64,000 nucleotides of DNA from Nonlabens sp. Ci31 (GCF_012974865.1 NZ_CP043633.1:3676083-3740082), one strand, 5' to 3'. Shown: positions 56,101-64,000, numbered from the stretch's first letter. Notes: generated from the sequence alone by a model not told the origin. Numbers and translations: made by a program.

Positions 56101-59100
56101 TTCAGTAAAGGAAAACCTTACAAAAACCACATCTCCTGCATTATCAGGACATATATTATAGGTAGTGTTTTCATTATTTTGATAGTTACCTTGAAGTCCA
56201 CCACTACCATCTGCAAGACCACCAGAATCTAAGAACAAATCGCCAGCACAATAATCTGGGGCAGTCTCTACCGTGATACAAGTTTGTCGAGAAACATCAT
56301 TAGGTCCACAAACAGCAGACACACATATTTCGTAAAGTGTAGCACTGTTTAATCCAGTTACCGTTGTTGCAGGAGTCATAGTAGGATTAGGGCTTACTGT
56401 TGTAAAAGCCGTAGTGCCTACTTCTCTATATTCTACCATCCATTCAACTTCATTTGTACCAGCTACCCAGTTCAAATCAACACTACTAGAACCTACAACT
56501 CCAGAGGATAGCATAGAAATAATAGGACAAGTTGGAATGTTTTCCACTCTAAAATCGTCTATAGAAATATCACCTCGAAAAGTTCCATTACTCTCAGCTC
56601 TTAACCTTACTTGAATAACCGTTCCAGTTAACGTTACAGGTGCTAGATCTATAAGTGCGTCCAACCAATCGTCTGCCTGAGCAGTTTGTTGCTGACCTAC
56701 AATCACACCCACATCATTAATCCATCCAGTACCGTCATTTACATCTACGTGTAAGGTACCTGTTTCACTACCAAACATATGGTACTTAAAATCTATAGCT
56801 GGGGCAGTTAATGTAGAAATATCAATCAAAGGAGATATCAATCTAGCTTCATCACCGGCTCCTCCTGAATTTGCTTCTACATAGAAAAAACTAGTGCCAC
56901 TAAATGCTGCTGTAGGACCAGTACTACCAGAAGGTGTAGATCCAGCAGCATCAACATTCCAATCATAAGCAGAATCTGAATTTGCTTGCCAACAATTTTC
57001 GAGTGTAAAAGAGGTGCTTGGTGTAAATGCTTCAAAATCTGAGAAGTAAGGAGCTACAAAAGTCACACAATTAGTTGTGAAGGTAGCAGGACCTATCCAG
57101 TCACTACTTCCTGACATCCCACCACATATGGTTCTTACATACACCTCATAAGAAGATGCTGGTGTAAGGCTCGTATCTGTGATAGAAGTAGACGTTGCAG
57201 CAGTTCCTGCAGTGGTAGGCACACCTGTACCTAGTGCTTGAATAGCATATTCATACGCTCCAGCGGCAGTACCGTTTGTGTCGTTAAAAGTAATATCAAC
57301 ACCTACTGTAGTTACATTACTAACCACAAGCGTTTCAGGCTTACTACAAAATGCACCGCAAGTCTGTATTCTCATTAAATCAATAGCTACATCACCTCTA
57401 AAACCGCTCTCATTACCTATTTCTTCTGTACCAGTTATTTGTATATAAACTGTGGCATTACCTAAAACAGAAGCTGGAAGACTCGCTCCAACCAACACAA
57501 ATGGATCTGCTTCAGCTGTTTGCAATTGGCCTGTATAAGAAAAAACACTTGTAAAAGGTCCAGTAGGAGAAGTTCCCACCGCTACGTCAACAATAGTTCC
57601 ATCTTGTCCAAAAGAGTGAAAGAAGAAAGATAATTCAGCCTCATCTGTAGCATTAGTTAGATCGATTGCCGGAGAGACAACTACTGCTGGAGTAGTGTTT
57701 GTTCCAGTCGTTTCAAAAAACACATAACCAGTTCCATCTTGTGCTCCAGAAGGTCCTGTACCAGAAGATCCAGTACGTCCACTTCTACCAAAGTTCCAGT
57801 TCCCATTAGTGGATCCGGTTCCTACGTCACCAGTCCAGCTAGTTGCAGTATTTTCAAAACTGTCATCCCAAGCATAAGCGCTGTCATTATTAGGACAGCT
57901 TACTCCGTTAGGAGCATTAGGTAAGACCAAAAATGTAGCGTTTACCCACAGGCTCCAATCCTGAGTTCCGGCATCACAAATAGCTCTTACATAAACGTCA
58001 TAAGATGTGGCAGATGTTAATCCAGACAAAGACACAGAAGTCGGTGCCATTTGAGTTGCGTTGGTTCCTTGACCAGTTCCAGGAGCAGTAATCACTCCCG
58101 CTACAGCATATTCTATTTCCCATTCTGTTTCAGAACCACCAGCGGCCCACGTAATATCTAGAGTAGAGTCTGTTGCGACTGCTTGTAGAGCTGATATTGC
58201 TGGACAAGAAACGGCAGTGGTAAATGAAGCGGTCACCAACTGACTAAAATCATTAGTTGATGCATCACAAATTGCTCTTATATAAACATCGTAAGTCGTA
58301 TCAGGTGTTAATCCCATCAAAGATAAAGAAGTTGGTGCCATTTGTGTAGCACTAGTTCCTTGACCTGTTCCAGGTGTTGTAATAACACCTGCTACAGCAT
58401 ATTCTACTTCCCATTGGGTTTCAGAACCACCTGCAGTCCAAATGATGTCAAGAGTAGAACTAGTAACCGTTGCTTGAAGCGCAGTTATTACTGGACAAGA
58501 AATTGTTGTAGCTGCTGTATATGCCCCTTGCCATGTGCTAAAATCTCCCATGCCGCAATCATATCTTACATAAAAATCATAAGTTGTATTAGACATTAAA
58601 TTTCCTACCGCTGCAAAACTCCCTGTGCTTCCAGTAACAGTTGTTCCACCTGCTGCTCCTTGTGCATATGGAGAAACACCATAATCAACTTCATAATTTG
58701 AGCTTGTGTTACCATTTGCATCCCATGCAAACTGAATCTCAAAAGCAGATTGAGTTATTGCAACAAAGTTAGATGGTGCTGGGCAAGACTCTGGAGTCGT
58801 AAAAGTAATAGGTCCTACAGAATTACTAATATCAGTTCCAGTAACACATACCGCTCTAACATACACATCGTAAATAGATTCACTACTTAATCCCGTCAAA
58901 GTAAATGGATTCGTTGTAACTGCCACTATAAGTCCACCGTTATTAGGAGTATAGGGACTGATACCGTATTCAATTTCCCACTCTGTTTCAGAAGCGCCAT
59001 TAGTCCATGATATTACAGCCTCATTTGCTGTGACACTGGATGAAGCAGCATTTGATACAATTAAACAGGTAGGACAGGATGCATTTCCTACATAAACGTC

Positions 59101-59472
59101 CATCATAGACGATTGTGCAATAGGACTTTCATATACTAAAAGACCTTCAGAATCGATAAATCTAAATTGTCCATCTCCAGGTAAACTGGTAGATCGGTAA
59201 TCTATATCAATAGTTGACATATCATTTACCGTTATTGTATAAATTTCTGTTACCTGCGTATTAGGCGTAGTACTTGGATTTACAATAAGATATGTTGTTA
59301 CGACACCATCTATAGTGACGTCAACACCTGTGTTAGCGGTAGCATTTGCACCACTATCCCAGTCGTTACCAAAAAAATCTATTAGCTCTAGTTGATAATT
59401 GCACTGTGCTTGTGCATTAAAAGATAAAGTTAAACAGATCAAGGCAACTAGAAAAACATAAATTTGTTTCAT
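53116..59472 (-). CDS. Giant type IX-secreted FN3/CUB-like/MAM-like adhesin (paralogue 2)
   Basis: The 2118-residue protein repeats the plan of the protein at 21013-27663. The signal peptide is nearly identical (MKQIYVFLVALICLTLSF). The opening domain (about 24-133) and runs of FN3 domains (about 136-510) follow. MAM-like jelly rolls are mixed with further FN3 domains, and there is one CUB-like domain (YCAGDLFLDSGG, about 1060-1200) where the paralogue has two. The C-terminus is a type IX sorting domain (YYPNPTDNVVNFNGQQ, SGMYLVEVASGE). The ends are more alike than the middle, which fits duplication with domain shuffling. It lies inside the inserted block bounded by 292-bp repeats. A surface-binding role is inferred. 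Confidence 0.9.
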   Translation of the reverse strand: MKQIYVFLVALICLTLSFNAQAQCNYQLELIDFFGNDWDSGANATANTGVDVTIDGVVTTYLIVNPSTTPNTQVTEIYTITVNDMSTIDIDYRSTSLPGDGQFRFIDSEGLLVYESPIAQSSMMDVYVGNASCPTCLIVSNAASSSVTANEAVISWTNGASETEWEIEYGISPYTPNNGGLIVAVTTNPFTLTGLSSESIYDVYVRAVCVTGTDISNSVGPITFTTPESCPAPSNFVAITQSAFEIQFAWDANGNTSSNYEVDYGVSPYAQGAAGGTTVTGSTGSFAAVGNLMSNTTYDFYVRYDCGMGDFSTWQGAYTAATTISCPVITALQATVTSSTLDIIWTAGGSETQWEVEYAVAGVITTPGTGQGTSATQMAPTSLSLMGLTPDTTYDVYIRAICDASTNDFSQLVTASFTTAVSCPAISALQAVATDSTLDITWAAGGSETEWEIEYAVAGVITAPGTGQGTNATQMAPTSVSLSGLTSATSYDVYVRAICDAGTQDWSLWVNATFLVLPNAPNGVSCPNNDSAYAWDDSFENTATSWTGDVGTGSTNGNWNFGRSGRTGSSGTGPSGAQDGTGYVFFETTGTNTTPAVVVSPAIDLTNATDEAELSFFFHSFGQDGTIVDVAVGTSPTGPFTSVFSYTGQLQTAEADPFVLVGASLPASVLGNATVYIQITGTEEIGNESGFRGDVAIDLMRIQTCGAFCSKPETLVVSNVTTVGVDITFNDTNGTAAGAYEYAIQALGTGVPTTAGTAATSTSITDTSLTPASSYEVYVRTICGGMSGSSDWIGPATFTTNCVTFVAPYFSDFEAFTPSTSFTLENCWQANSDSAYDWNVDAAGSTPSGSTGPTAAFSGTSFFYVEANSGGAGDEARLISPLIDISTLTAPAIDFKYHMFGSETGTLHVDVNDGTGWINDVGVIVGQQQTAQADDWLDALIDLAPVTLTGTVIQVRLRAESNGTFRGDISIDDFRVENIPTCPIISMLSSGVVGSSSVDLNWVAGTNEVEWMVEYREVGTTAFTTVSPNPTMTPATTVTGLNSATLYEICVSAVCGPNDVSRQTCITVETAPDYCAGDLFLDSGGLADGSGGLQGNYQNNENTTYNICPDNAGDVVFVRFSFTEMEPLGSIGCLDFLTVHDGPDATFPTINTPSGGSEWCWSANGDGTGDLTQEFLIGTTTSGCLTFVFISDSSLTRIGWEASVVCMTAPTCTNPDNLALDARTATTADVSWTVGATETEWDVEVGLPGFVPNTGAQVGAVFDVLTNPTTTLTGLAPDTDYEYWVRAVCAPGDESIYIGPSTFRTRCTAFTAPYVTGYESDPLDGLNSCESSIVSGSTVEVGVASFIPNTGVRNISMQSGSAGTTAVAYYILPEFSDLSSDKQVEFYVNDYNGDSLAVGVITNPEDASTFTAVRTFADADMTDNMYQSETVYFSSLTTVGGFIAFKYIPSAANNRMFIDDLAYDVAPACPEPSSVRASSITDSSANFDWLENGTATEWEYELDVTGFTQGMGANGIVNTMSNTMTSVSGLAARTDYDFYVRAVCSPSSSSTWTGPFTFSTALPTPQGVSCITGAPGYIWEDSFETITTNWTGDVGTGTSNGDWNFGRVGSTPSGFLTGPLGAFDGTGYLYFETDGTNVGPASIISPPIDLTGANDELELSFYFHSVPFGPDLTQVDISYGTSPVGPFTEVFTYTGPLQTNQADPFQAVGAMLPASLAGQTIYIKITGTETPGSEFRRFGDVAIDLMRIQTCGTFCSAPTGVAVSAIGSDSATIDWTEVGTATTWEVAVVATGTGIPAGNGTSTTSNPYTATALTPATTYEVYVRADCGGGFYSDWTVIQTFTTECAIIVAPYGTAGGTAGNDFATYPGACWEEGDNTDVATGPNGLNGDWTNSPFGNNTSSVFGQAARVNIWSGGGANDWLVSPEIDLGTSAVLTATFDVALTDFATSAAANFGSDDQVQFLIYTDTSGTGAGATWNVIETYETSDNVPAVGQLETFSLAGYSGVVRFAFWSTNGTVVDGEDFDFFVDNFTVDGTVGVNDSDSFEFSYYPNPTDNVVNFNGQQVIDAIIVRNLLGQQLLVAKPNTTSSSIDLSTFPSGMYLVEVASGEQSRVVKVMRK

Positions 59473-60423
59473 AATGCTAATTGTTTTGAGAGTTAGTTTA
59501 AGATATTGTTAAACTAGACTTAGTTCAAGAAATAATACCATTTTAAAGCAGTTATTAATTTTATTAGAATTCAATATATACACAATCGCTTACTGCTCAG
59601 ATCAATATATTATATTTATAACACATAATATTTAGAATTATTCGACATAAAAGAAGTAAAACTGATAATTATTAAGAGTAGTAAAGGGAACGTGATCTTT
59701 TTTTATGAACATTTGATAACTATATATAAGCCAAATTTAAAAAAAAATCATGTAACAATTATTTTAAGAAAAAAATGCTCCAAATAATCATCCCCGATAA
59801 TGACCTGTTTTTCTGTAAAATTCGCCCTCCTTATACTTTGTAAATGTTAGTTAATTATAACACAGAAAATTGATGGAATAATAGCGCCTGTTAAATTGTT
59901 TATTTAGGGTAAATACAGATAAAGCTACAACATATGATAGCTCCTAATGCAGATTTGAAATCATTGTTAAGAAAACTAAAATCTTATATTCGATAATTGT
60001 TCAAATAATAGTGGACAATATCATTTTGTAACTATTTATAGAAAACGCTAGTTATGCAGTAGTTAAACATTCATATATCGCATAAAATTCTTTTTTTCTC
60101 CTTTGCTCATCATAGAATATGATCAAAACTATTATTATACTATTTTTTATGACTAGGCAAATGACAATAAATAAATAAACTAAAATTTAATTTATTGTCA
60201 TTTTTTAACCAAACGCTAGCTTCAAAATTCTGTCCATATTTAAAATGCTTTTAGCTTTTCGCCCCTATTTTATTTTGATTTTAATCAGGTTTTTTTCGAT
60301 GTAAGTATATACCTGTTTTATCGTTTCATATAAATGCTATCATCACGAACAAAATCAATTTTTCTATTCTTATAATATCTTATAGGTGTTTGTTCCATAT
60401 CAAATCCACAAGATTTTAAAGAC
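59473..60423. other. AT-rich region upstream of the second giant gene
   Basis: About 950 bp with no supported gene. The composition is markedly AT-rich compared with the neighbours. It contains an inverted repeat at 60159-60203 and runs into the IS30 remnant. The promoter of the giant gene should be near 59480-59520 on the minus strand, but no good TAnnTTTG box was found. Confidence 0.5.
60159..60203. repeat. 14-bp inverted repeat, terminator-like
   Basis: AAATGACAATAAAT at 60159-60172 is exactly complementary to 60190-60203 around a 17-nt loop, and a T-run follows on the plus strand. It could be an old terminator or the end of a decayed element. Confidence 0.5.
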
Positions 60424-61200
60424 TTAAAACAAATGCTGTGTTCCACTCATAACTGCAACACACATATTATTTAGGAACTCAAAGGGGTTATTATAATTAA
60501 ACTTTATAACCGGTCTATATTTTAGTAATCGTTCTAGTTCTTTTATTCTCTTGTCTGTAAGCTTCCTAAGATCTATTTTCTTAGGCAAAACCTTTTATTG
60601 ACACCGGTTCTATTTTCTATAGTTCCTTTATCCTTAAATGTATAAGATCTAGTAAAATACGTTTTAACATTTAGGCCTCTGGCTATTTTATGATGGTAGG
60701 CAAATTTTTTTCTATTGTCATAAGTGATCGTTTTTATCCATGAAGAGTTAAAATTGGTCAGCCTGCTTTTCATTTTTTCATAAACCTCGTAAGCATTCTT
60801 GCTGCCTAATTTTTCCATCATGGTAATTAGAGTTATTCGATCGGTCATTACTAATGACAATGATTTATGTTCTTTCCCCTCATTAGGTCAACTTCTATAT
60901 CTCCAATACGAGATCGCTCTGAGACTATATCTGGTCGATATTCAACACCACCTATTCCTGTTATAACAGCTCTGATATTTTTTACGATATTAGGCTTCCG
61001 TCTGCGCCCGATATGACGTAAGTGTTCTTATAGACTTTTATAGTCAACTTGATCGCCATGATTACTATGTTTTACAGTCCAGAATCCAATTGTATATAGT
61101 TTGATGACATAAGCAGGTCTCAGATTGTTTTGTTAACCCTGCGGATATAAGTTAGGGATTCCACTTTTCGTAAATCAACAGTCCAGCTAATTGCTTTTTT
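60424..61200 (-). pseudogene. Decayed IS30-family transposase
   Basis: Translated fragments in shifting frames match the IS30 transposase plan from N- to C-terminus: HIGRRRKPNIVKNIRAVI and RSRIGDIEVDLM (about 61020-60890), then DRITLITMMEKLGSKNAYEV, TITYDNRKKFAYH and KGTIENRTGVNKRF (60860-60573). After another frameshift come KIDLRKLTDKRIKELERLL and FNYNNPFEFLN to a stop at 60424. The catalytic DDE neighbourhood is altered (TYDNRKKF for the usual TADNGKEF). Several stops and shifts show it is inactive. It lies at the right edge of the inserted block, next to the right-hand direct repeat. Confidence 0.8.
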
Positions 61201-61212
61201 AATGCATCACTC

Positions 61213-61476
61213 CAAAAGCGTTTTTTAACGTTAAGATCTGTGATTGCCGGGCTTGTTTTAGGAGTCCCTAATTACTTCTCTATTTACTTTATTATAAAGG
61301 CGCTCAAGAACGGAATGGAAAGCAGTGTGGTTTACCCTATCAATCACGTGGGAACCGTACTTTTTACTTCTTTCTTAGGAGTTCTCATTTTTAAAGAAAA
61401 ACTAATTCCTAAAAACTATATTGGGATTGTGGTTGCGATTGTGGCTATTGTTATGATTGCTTTCGCGAAAGCCTAA
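61213..61476 (+). pseudogene. Truncated duplicate of the EamA transporter gene
   Basis: The last 87 or so codons of the transporter at 51824-52690 are repeated here, in frame to the same stop, but the 5' two-thirds of the gene is missing. A start codon within the fragment (61240) would give only a 78-residue piece with three membrane segments, which is unlikely to function. It is a by-product of the event that created the direct repeats. Confidence 0.9.
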
Positions 61477-61504
61477 CACAAAAAAAGCTCCTCGATTATG
61501 AGAA
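61213..61504 (+). repeat. 292-bp direct repeat, right copy
   Basis: Second copy of the transporter 3' end (see 52427-52718). It is joined on the left to the IS30 remnant and on the right continues into an intact terminator. It contains the second copy of the terminal palindrome (61459-61472). Confidence 0.95.
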
Positions 61505-61512
61505 GCTTTTTT
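61481..61512. terminator. Bidirectional terminator between the transporter fragment and the lipoprotein gene
   Basis: A 13-bp stem with one G-T mismatch (AAAAAAGCTCCTC and GAGAAGCTTTTTT) around a 6-nt loop, with A and T runs on each side. In the left repeat copy the right arm is lost, so this is presumably the original terminator of ribD-eamA. Confidence 0.8.
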
Positions 61513-61531
61513 AAAGAAAATAAATTGATTT

Positions 61532-62110
61532 TTATTGTCTAGTAAAATCTACAAAGCCATCTACCTCTATTCTTTGAGTGGCACCATTAACATTTTGAGT
61601 AGTGTCAGAGTTAATTAGAATAACAAGATCTGTAGCAGTTAGTGTATCAATAGTAAAGTCTACATCTTGTCCAAATTGAGGGATTCCAGAACTGCTTTGA
61701 TTGGAGGAAGCAACCAGATCCAAATCGGATCCGTTTAAAACATAAGTCCCAGAATCATTGACACTTATTGTTTGATCGCCTTGTGATATTCCTTGTGAAA
61801 AGATTTCAAAAGTTTGATCGCCTATAACGGTATACGTACCATCACTATTAAATGAGAGAACTGAATTTGTACTCACTAACTCCGTTGAAGCTGTAGAAGT
61901 AATAGCATTTCCCATGACAGTGACAGTGACTGTGGTATTTGTTACATAGTCATCATAGTCCCAATCTCCTACTATAGAAGCTGTCACATTCCCTCCACCA
62001 GAACCAGAACCACCTCCTGAAGTACCTCCGTTAAGACTAGGATCTAAAGGTTCTGTTTCACAAGCAATTAAGACTGTTGCTAAAAATAATAAGCCGAGGA
62101 TGTTTTTCAT
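61532..62110 (-). CDS. Lipocalin-like lipoprotein
   Basis: The 192-residue product has a lipoprotein signal (LLFLATVLIAC, Cys17), a Gly/Ser-rich linker (about 28-42, GGTSGGGSGSGGG), and a beta-rich domain with VGDWDYDDY, VLSFNSDGTYTV and DSGTYVLNGSDL. This is the pattern of Bacteroidetes lipocalin-like proteins that sit in the periplasm or at the surface. No ligand can be proposed. It converges with the transporter fragment at a shared terminator. Confidence 0.75.
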   Translation of the reverse strand: MKNILGLLFLATVLIACETEPLDPSLNGGTSGGGSGSGGGNVTASIVGDWDYDDYVTNTTVTVTVMGNAITSTASTELVSTNSVLSFNSDGTYTVIGDQTFEIFSQGISQGDQTISVNDSGTYVLNGSDLDLVASSNQSSSGIPQFGQDVDFTIDTLTATDLVILINSDTTQNVNGATQRIEVDGFVDFTRQ

Positions 62111-62195
62111 GGTAAAGTTTAATGGTTATTTTGCTAAAATAACCCAAGCTTTCCATTTTACAAAGTTTTAAGATTGCATAAATAATTTTTTACCA

Positions 62196-62801
62196 TTGAC
62201 TGATTCTTATAAAACCATCATTAAACCCTGCGAAGAGATTCTTTATAAAGATAGAGGTAGTAAGTTCTATGGGAATGCGTTTCCTTTAACAGATCCTGAA
62301 GAAGTAACTGATCTTATCGCGGCCTTACGCAATACACACCCTAAAGCTGGACACCACTGTTATGCCTGGAAACTTGGTCCCAGCAATGATCATTACAGAG
62401 CAAATGATGATGGAGAACCTAGTCACAGTGCTGGAGACCCTATATTAGGACAACTAGTTGCACATGAATTAAGCGATGTGTTAGTGGTGGTTTCTAGAAT
62501 CTTCGGCGGGACCAAATTAGGAGTAGGAGGTTTGATAAGTGCTTACCGAGAAACGGCCAAACTAGCCCTATCCAATTCAAAAATAGTAACAAGAACAATT
62601 ACCGCTGATGTCGATATTTATTTTGAGTACCCTCAAATGAGCCAAGTCATGAGGTTTATAGAGGAACAGCATTTTAAAATAAAAAAACAAGAAATGACTA
62701 CTTCCTGCACGATTACCATTGCCGTACCTGAATCCAGACAACAAGAAGTTGCCGACACTCTTAATACCATGTACCCAATCACATCAAAACCTGTAATCTA
62801 A
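62196..62801 (+). CDS. YigZ/IMPACT family protein
   Basis: The 201-residue product has the UPF0029 N-terminal domain: KDRGSKFYGNAFPL, the HHCYAWKLG segment and DDGEPSHSAGDPILGQL, then VVVSRIFGGTKLGVGGLI. The C-terminal domain is of the DUF1949 type (about 135-200). The family is linked to translation control in eukaryotes (IMPACT), but the bacterial role is unclear. The start is TTG at 62196; no better in-frame start is visible. The 3' end overlaps the convergent PNPOx-like gene by four bases. Confidence 0.9.
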   Translation: MTDSYKTIIKPCEEILYKDRGSKFYGNAFPLTDPEEVTDLIAALRNTHPKAGHHCYAWKLGPSNDHYRANDDGEPSHSAGDPILGQLVAHELSDVLVVVSRIFGGTKLGVGGLISAYRETAKLALSNSKIVTRTITADVDIYFEYPQMSQVMRFIEEQHFKIKKQEMTTSCTITIAVPESRQQEVADTLNTMYPITSKPVI

Positions 62802-63343
62802 GGAACCAGCCACTGCCCTTTCCAATCGTCTTCAGCTTTAAAAACTGCTCGTAAGTGATTGGGCCTTTTAAGTCTTAAATATTCAATGGTATGAGGAACA
62901 AACTTTAAAGCTACAAAATTATTTTCTGATCTGGGAACATAATCGACTTGATCAGGATTATCAATAGCACTCCCGGGAGGAACGGATGTGGTATAATCTT
63001 TTATAGACTTTTCAGAAACTTTTTGAAACAACCTTTTGACCTCTTTTTCATCTTGCACCACTTTTAATGTGCCATCTAATCTTATTTGCAGCAACTTTTT
63101 AGGGTGATACGCCAGCATACAGGCATTATCATTGGTCGTTACATAAGACATCTTCTGTGATCTTGCATCAGTAAAAATGACACACTCTAAAGACTCTGAC
63201 ACTTCTCTTAACACTACCGTGCGGGATCTGGGTGATTTTTGTTCATTAACGGTTGATAAGGTGACATATTTGAATGGATGCCTTCTCATGGAGATCGCAC
63301 CCCTTAGTTCGTGTTTTAAGTCTGAAAATAACTCTTGCAACAT
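62798..63343 (-). CDS. Pyridoxamine 5'-phosphate oxidase-like flavin-binding protein
   Basis: The 181-residue product has the PNPOx-like split barrel. It shows RRHPFKYVTLSTV, SPRSRTVVLREV and the FMN-binding FTDARSQKMSYV, followed by MLAYHPKKLLQIRLDGTL, and ends LRAVFKAEDDWKGQWLVP. Short relatives of PdxH of this type are often only predicted oxidoreductases. The usual PdxH C-terminal active-site residues are not evident, so I do not assign vitamin B6 synthesis. Its start lies 64 bp from the end of the thioesterase gene, with a hairpin in between. Confidence 0.85.
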   Translation of the reverse strand: MLQELFSDLKHELRGAISMRRHPFKYVTLSTVNEQKSPRSRTVVLREVSESLECVIFTDARSQKMSYVTTNDNACMLAYHPKKLLQIRLDGTLKVVQDEKEVKRLFQKVSEKSIKDYTTSVPPGSAIDNPDQVDYVPRSENNFVALKFVPHTIEYLRLKRPNHLRAVFKAEDDWKGQWLVP

Positions 63344-63365
63344 TTTTCTAGCTGTTTTTTGTTTG

Positions 63366-63393
63366 AAATTTCGCTTTCACTAAAGCGAAATTT
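63366..63393 (-). terminator. Hairpin after the thioesterase gene, containing a variant genome palindrome
   Basis: Twelve-base perfect arms (AAATTTCGCTTT and complement) around CACT follow the stop at 63408 by about 15 bp. The core CGCTTTCACTAAAGCG (63372-63387) differs from the genome palindrome only in its three central bases. It may end the thioesterase transcript, although the U-run is short. Confidence 0.6.
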
Positions 63394-63407
63394 ATAATTA
63401 TCATTTG

Positions 63408-63812
63408 TTAAAAAAGCTTACTACAAGCTTCTAAAAATTCTGGAATAGGCTTTCTAGGTCTAAAAGTTTGTGCATCAGTGAACACCAAAGTCAGCTCACA
63501 AACGGCACAAATTTGATTCTTTTGATTAACTATTTCATAATCAAAAACTACCCTAGTAGTAGGCTTAGATTGGAGAGAAATTCTGACATAAATTTCCTCC
63601 CCGAATTTGATCGGGTTTTTATACTTTATATCGATATTATACACAGGTAGAAGAACACCTTCCTCTTCCATTTTAACATAAGAGAAACCTAGCTGGCTCA
63701 ACCATTCCAGCCTGGCCTGTTCTAAGTAGATCAAATAGTTAGCATGGTGAATGATTCCCATCTGATCAGTTTCTGAATATCTAGGTGTGATGTTAATAGT
63801 AACTGGAGACAT
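63408..63812 (-). CDS. 4HBT-family acyl-CoA thioesterase
   Basis: The 134-residue hot-dog fold protein shows RYSETDQMGIIHHANYLIY, in which the Asp of TDQMG is the typical catalytic residue of the 4-hydroxybenzoyl-CoA thioesterase/YbgC group. EQARLEWLSQLGFSY and a central IDIKYKNPIKFGEEI strand follow. It probably hydrolyses acyl-CoA. The rest of the window to the right is AT-rich with no gene visible. Confidence 0.88.
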   Translation of the reverse strand: MSPVTINITPRYSETDQMGIIHHANYLIYLEQARLEWLSQLGFSYVKMEEEGVLLPVYNIDIKYKNPIKFGEEIYVRISLQSKPTTRVVFDYEIVNQKNQICAVCELTLVFTDAQTFRPRKPIPEFLEACSKLF

Positions 63813-64000
63813 GATATTTATAAATAATTATTAGTTTTATAAGAATTCAAGATTTGTGCAACTTTTTTTTAAGAAATCAAACCTTAAATAAATTTTTTTT
63901 AAGATTTTTTATACACATATTTGTCATCGATTTCAGCAACAGTATTTCTTTGTGAATTGTAGTTCTTAATCGACCCAACACTAACTAAAAAAAGTAACTT

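Larger units (their letters stand above)
52719..61212. mobile_element. Inserted block of about 8.5 kb carrying the second giant adhesin
   Basis: The block lies between two near-identical 292-bp copies of the transporter 3' end. The left copy joins the complete gene and the right copy joins the intact terminator, exactly as expected if an 8.8-kb circle holding that fragment integrated by one crossover. It holds the giant gene 53116-59472, about 950 bp of AT-rich DNA and an IS30 remnant. No integrase or replication gene is visible. Mechanism and origin are inference. Confidence 0.6.

Noticed and set aside
53116..59472. Plus-strand open frames inside the giant genes
   Set aside because: They mirror the low-complexity Thr/Ser/Gly codons of the minus-strand gene and resemble no protein family.
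62798..63343. PdxH (vitamin B6 synthesis)
   Set aside because: The short protein has the fold, but the diagnostic C-terminal residues are not evident; kept as PNPOx-like.

Overview
The window is chromosomal DNA of a Bacteroidetes bacterium, almost certainly a marine-type member of the Flavobacteriaceae; the genus is not established. The signs are: TAnnTTTG -7 promoter boxes and almost no Shine-Dalgarno sequences; two giant secreted proteins with C-terminal type IX (Por) sorting domains; the conserved minus-strand block bamD-rpoZ-coaBC-DUF4835-recN-fabI; an RprX/RprY-type two-component system; and a split 5'-nucleotidase. No rRNA, tRNA or CRISPR array was recognised.

Layout. 1-4800 is an accessory region. 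It holds the 3' end of a membrane-anchored protein, a lipoprotein gene bracketed by a 14-bp inverted repeat, and a decayed restriction-modification locus. In that locus an IS3-family element sits between a C5-cytosine methyltransferase that has lost its C-terminus and the last ~77 codons of an HpaII-like endonuclease. Two diverged copies of a non-coding module flank it. 4820-8829 carries a DUF389 membrane protein, a mannose-1-phosphate guanylyltransferase, a SprT-like protein and a LOG-family protein. 8961-20943 carries a catalytically degenerate M1-peptidase-like/beta-barrel protein, a fused 2-oxoacid dehydrogenase E1, a voltage-gated-type K+ channel with a zinc ribbon, miaA, rprYX, coaE, a YbbR-like protein and a GT2 glycosyltransferase. 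21013-27663 is the first giant type IX-secreted FN3/CUB-like/MAM-like protein. 28128-41398 is housekeeping: fabI, recN, coaBC, rpoZ, bamD, dapA, the split 5'-nucleotidase, amt and ligA. 41398-42084 is a PIN/ribbon-helix-helix toxin-antitoxin pair with a palindromic operator candidate. 42311-48472 is a four-gene run that includes GH20 hexosaminidase and GH2 beta-mannosidase lipoproteins, a plausible glycan-trimming unit. 48665-52690 carries prmC, a GNAT acetyltransferase, ribD and an EamA transporter. 52719-61212 is an inserted block carrying the second giant protein and an IS30 remnant, flanked by a 292-bp direct duplication of the eamA 3' end. 61532-63812 carries a lipoprotein, a YigZ-family protein, a PNPOx-like protein and a 4HBT thioesterase.

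Three observations stand out. (1) The 16-bp palindrome CGCTTTCGCGAAAGCG, exact or nearly so, occurs eleven times inside coding sequence, usually encoding AFAKA, plus one centre-altered copy in an intergenic hairpin. (2) The 8.8-kb block behaves like a circle integrated by single crossover at eamA and carries a paralogue of the adhesin 25 kb away. (3) Several genes have a -7 promoter box only 5-6 nt before the start codon, which predicts leaderless mRNAs. I found no clearly new multi-gene defence or biosynthetic system; the palindrome family is the best candidate for an unexplained genome-wide signal.
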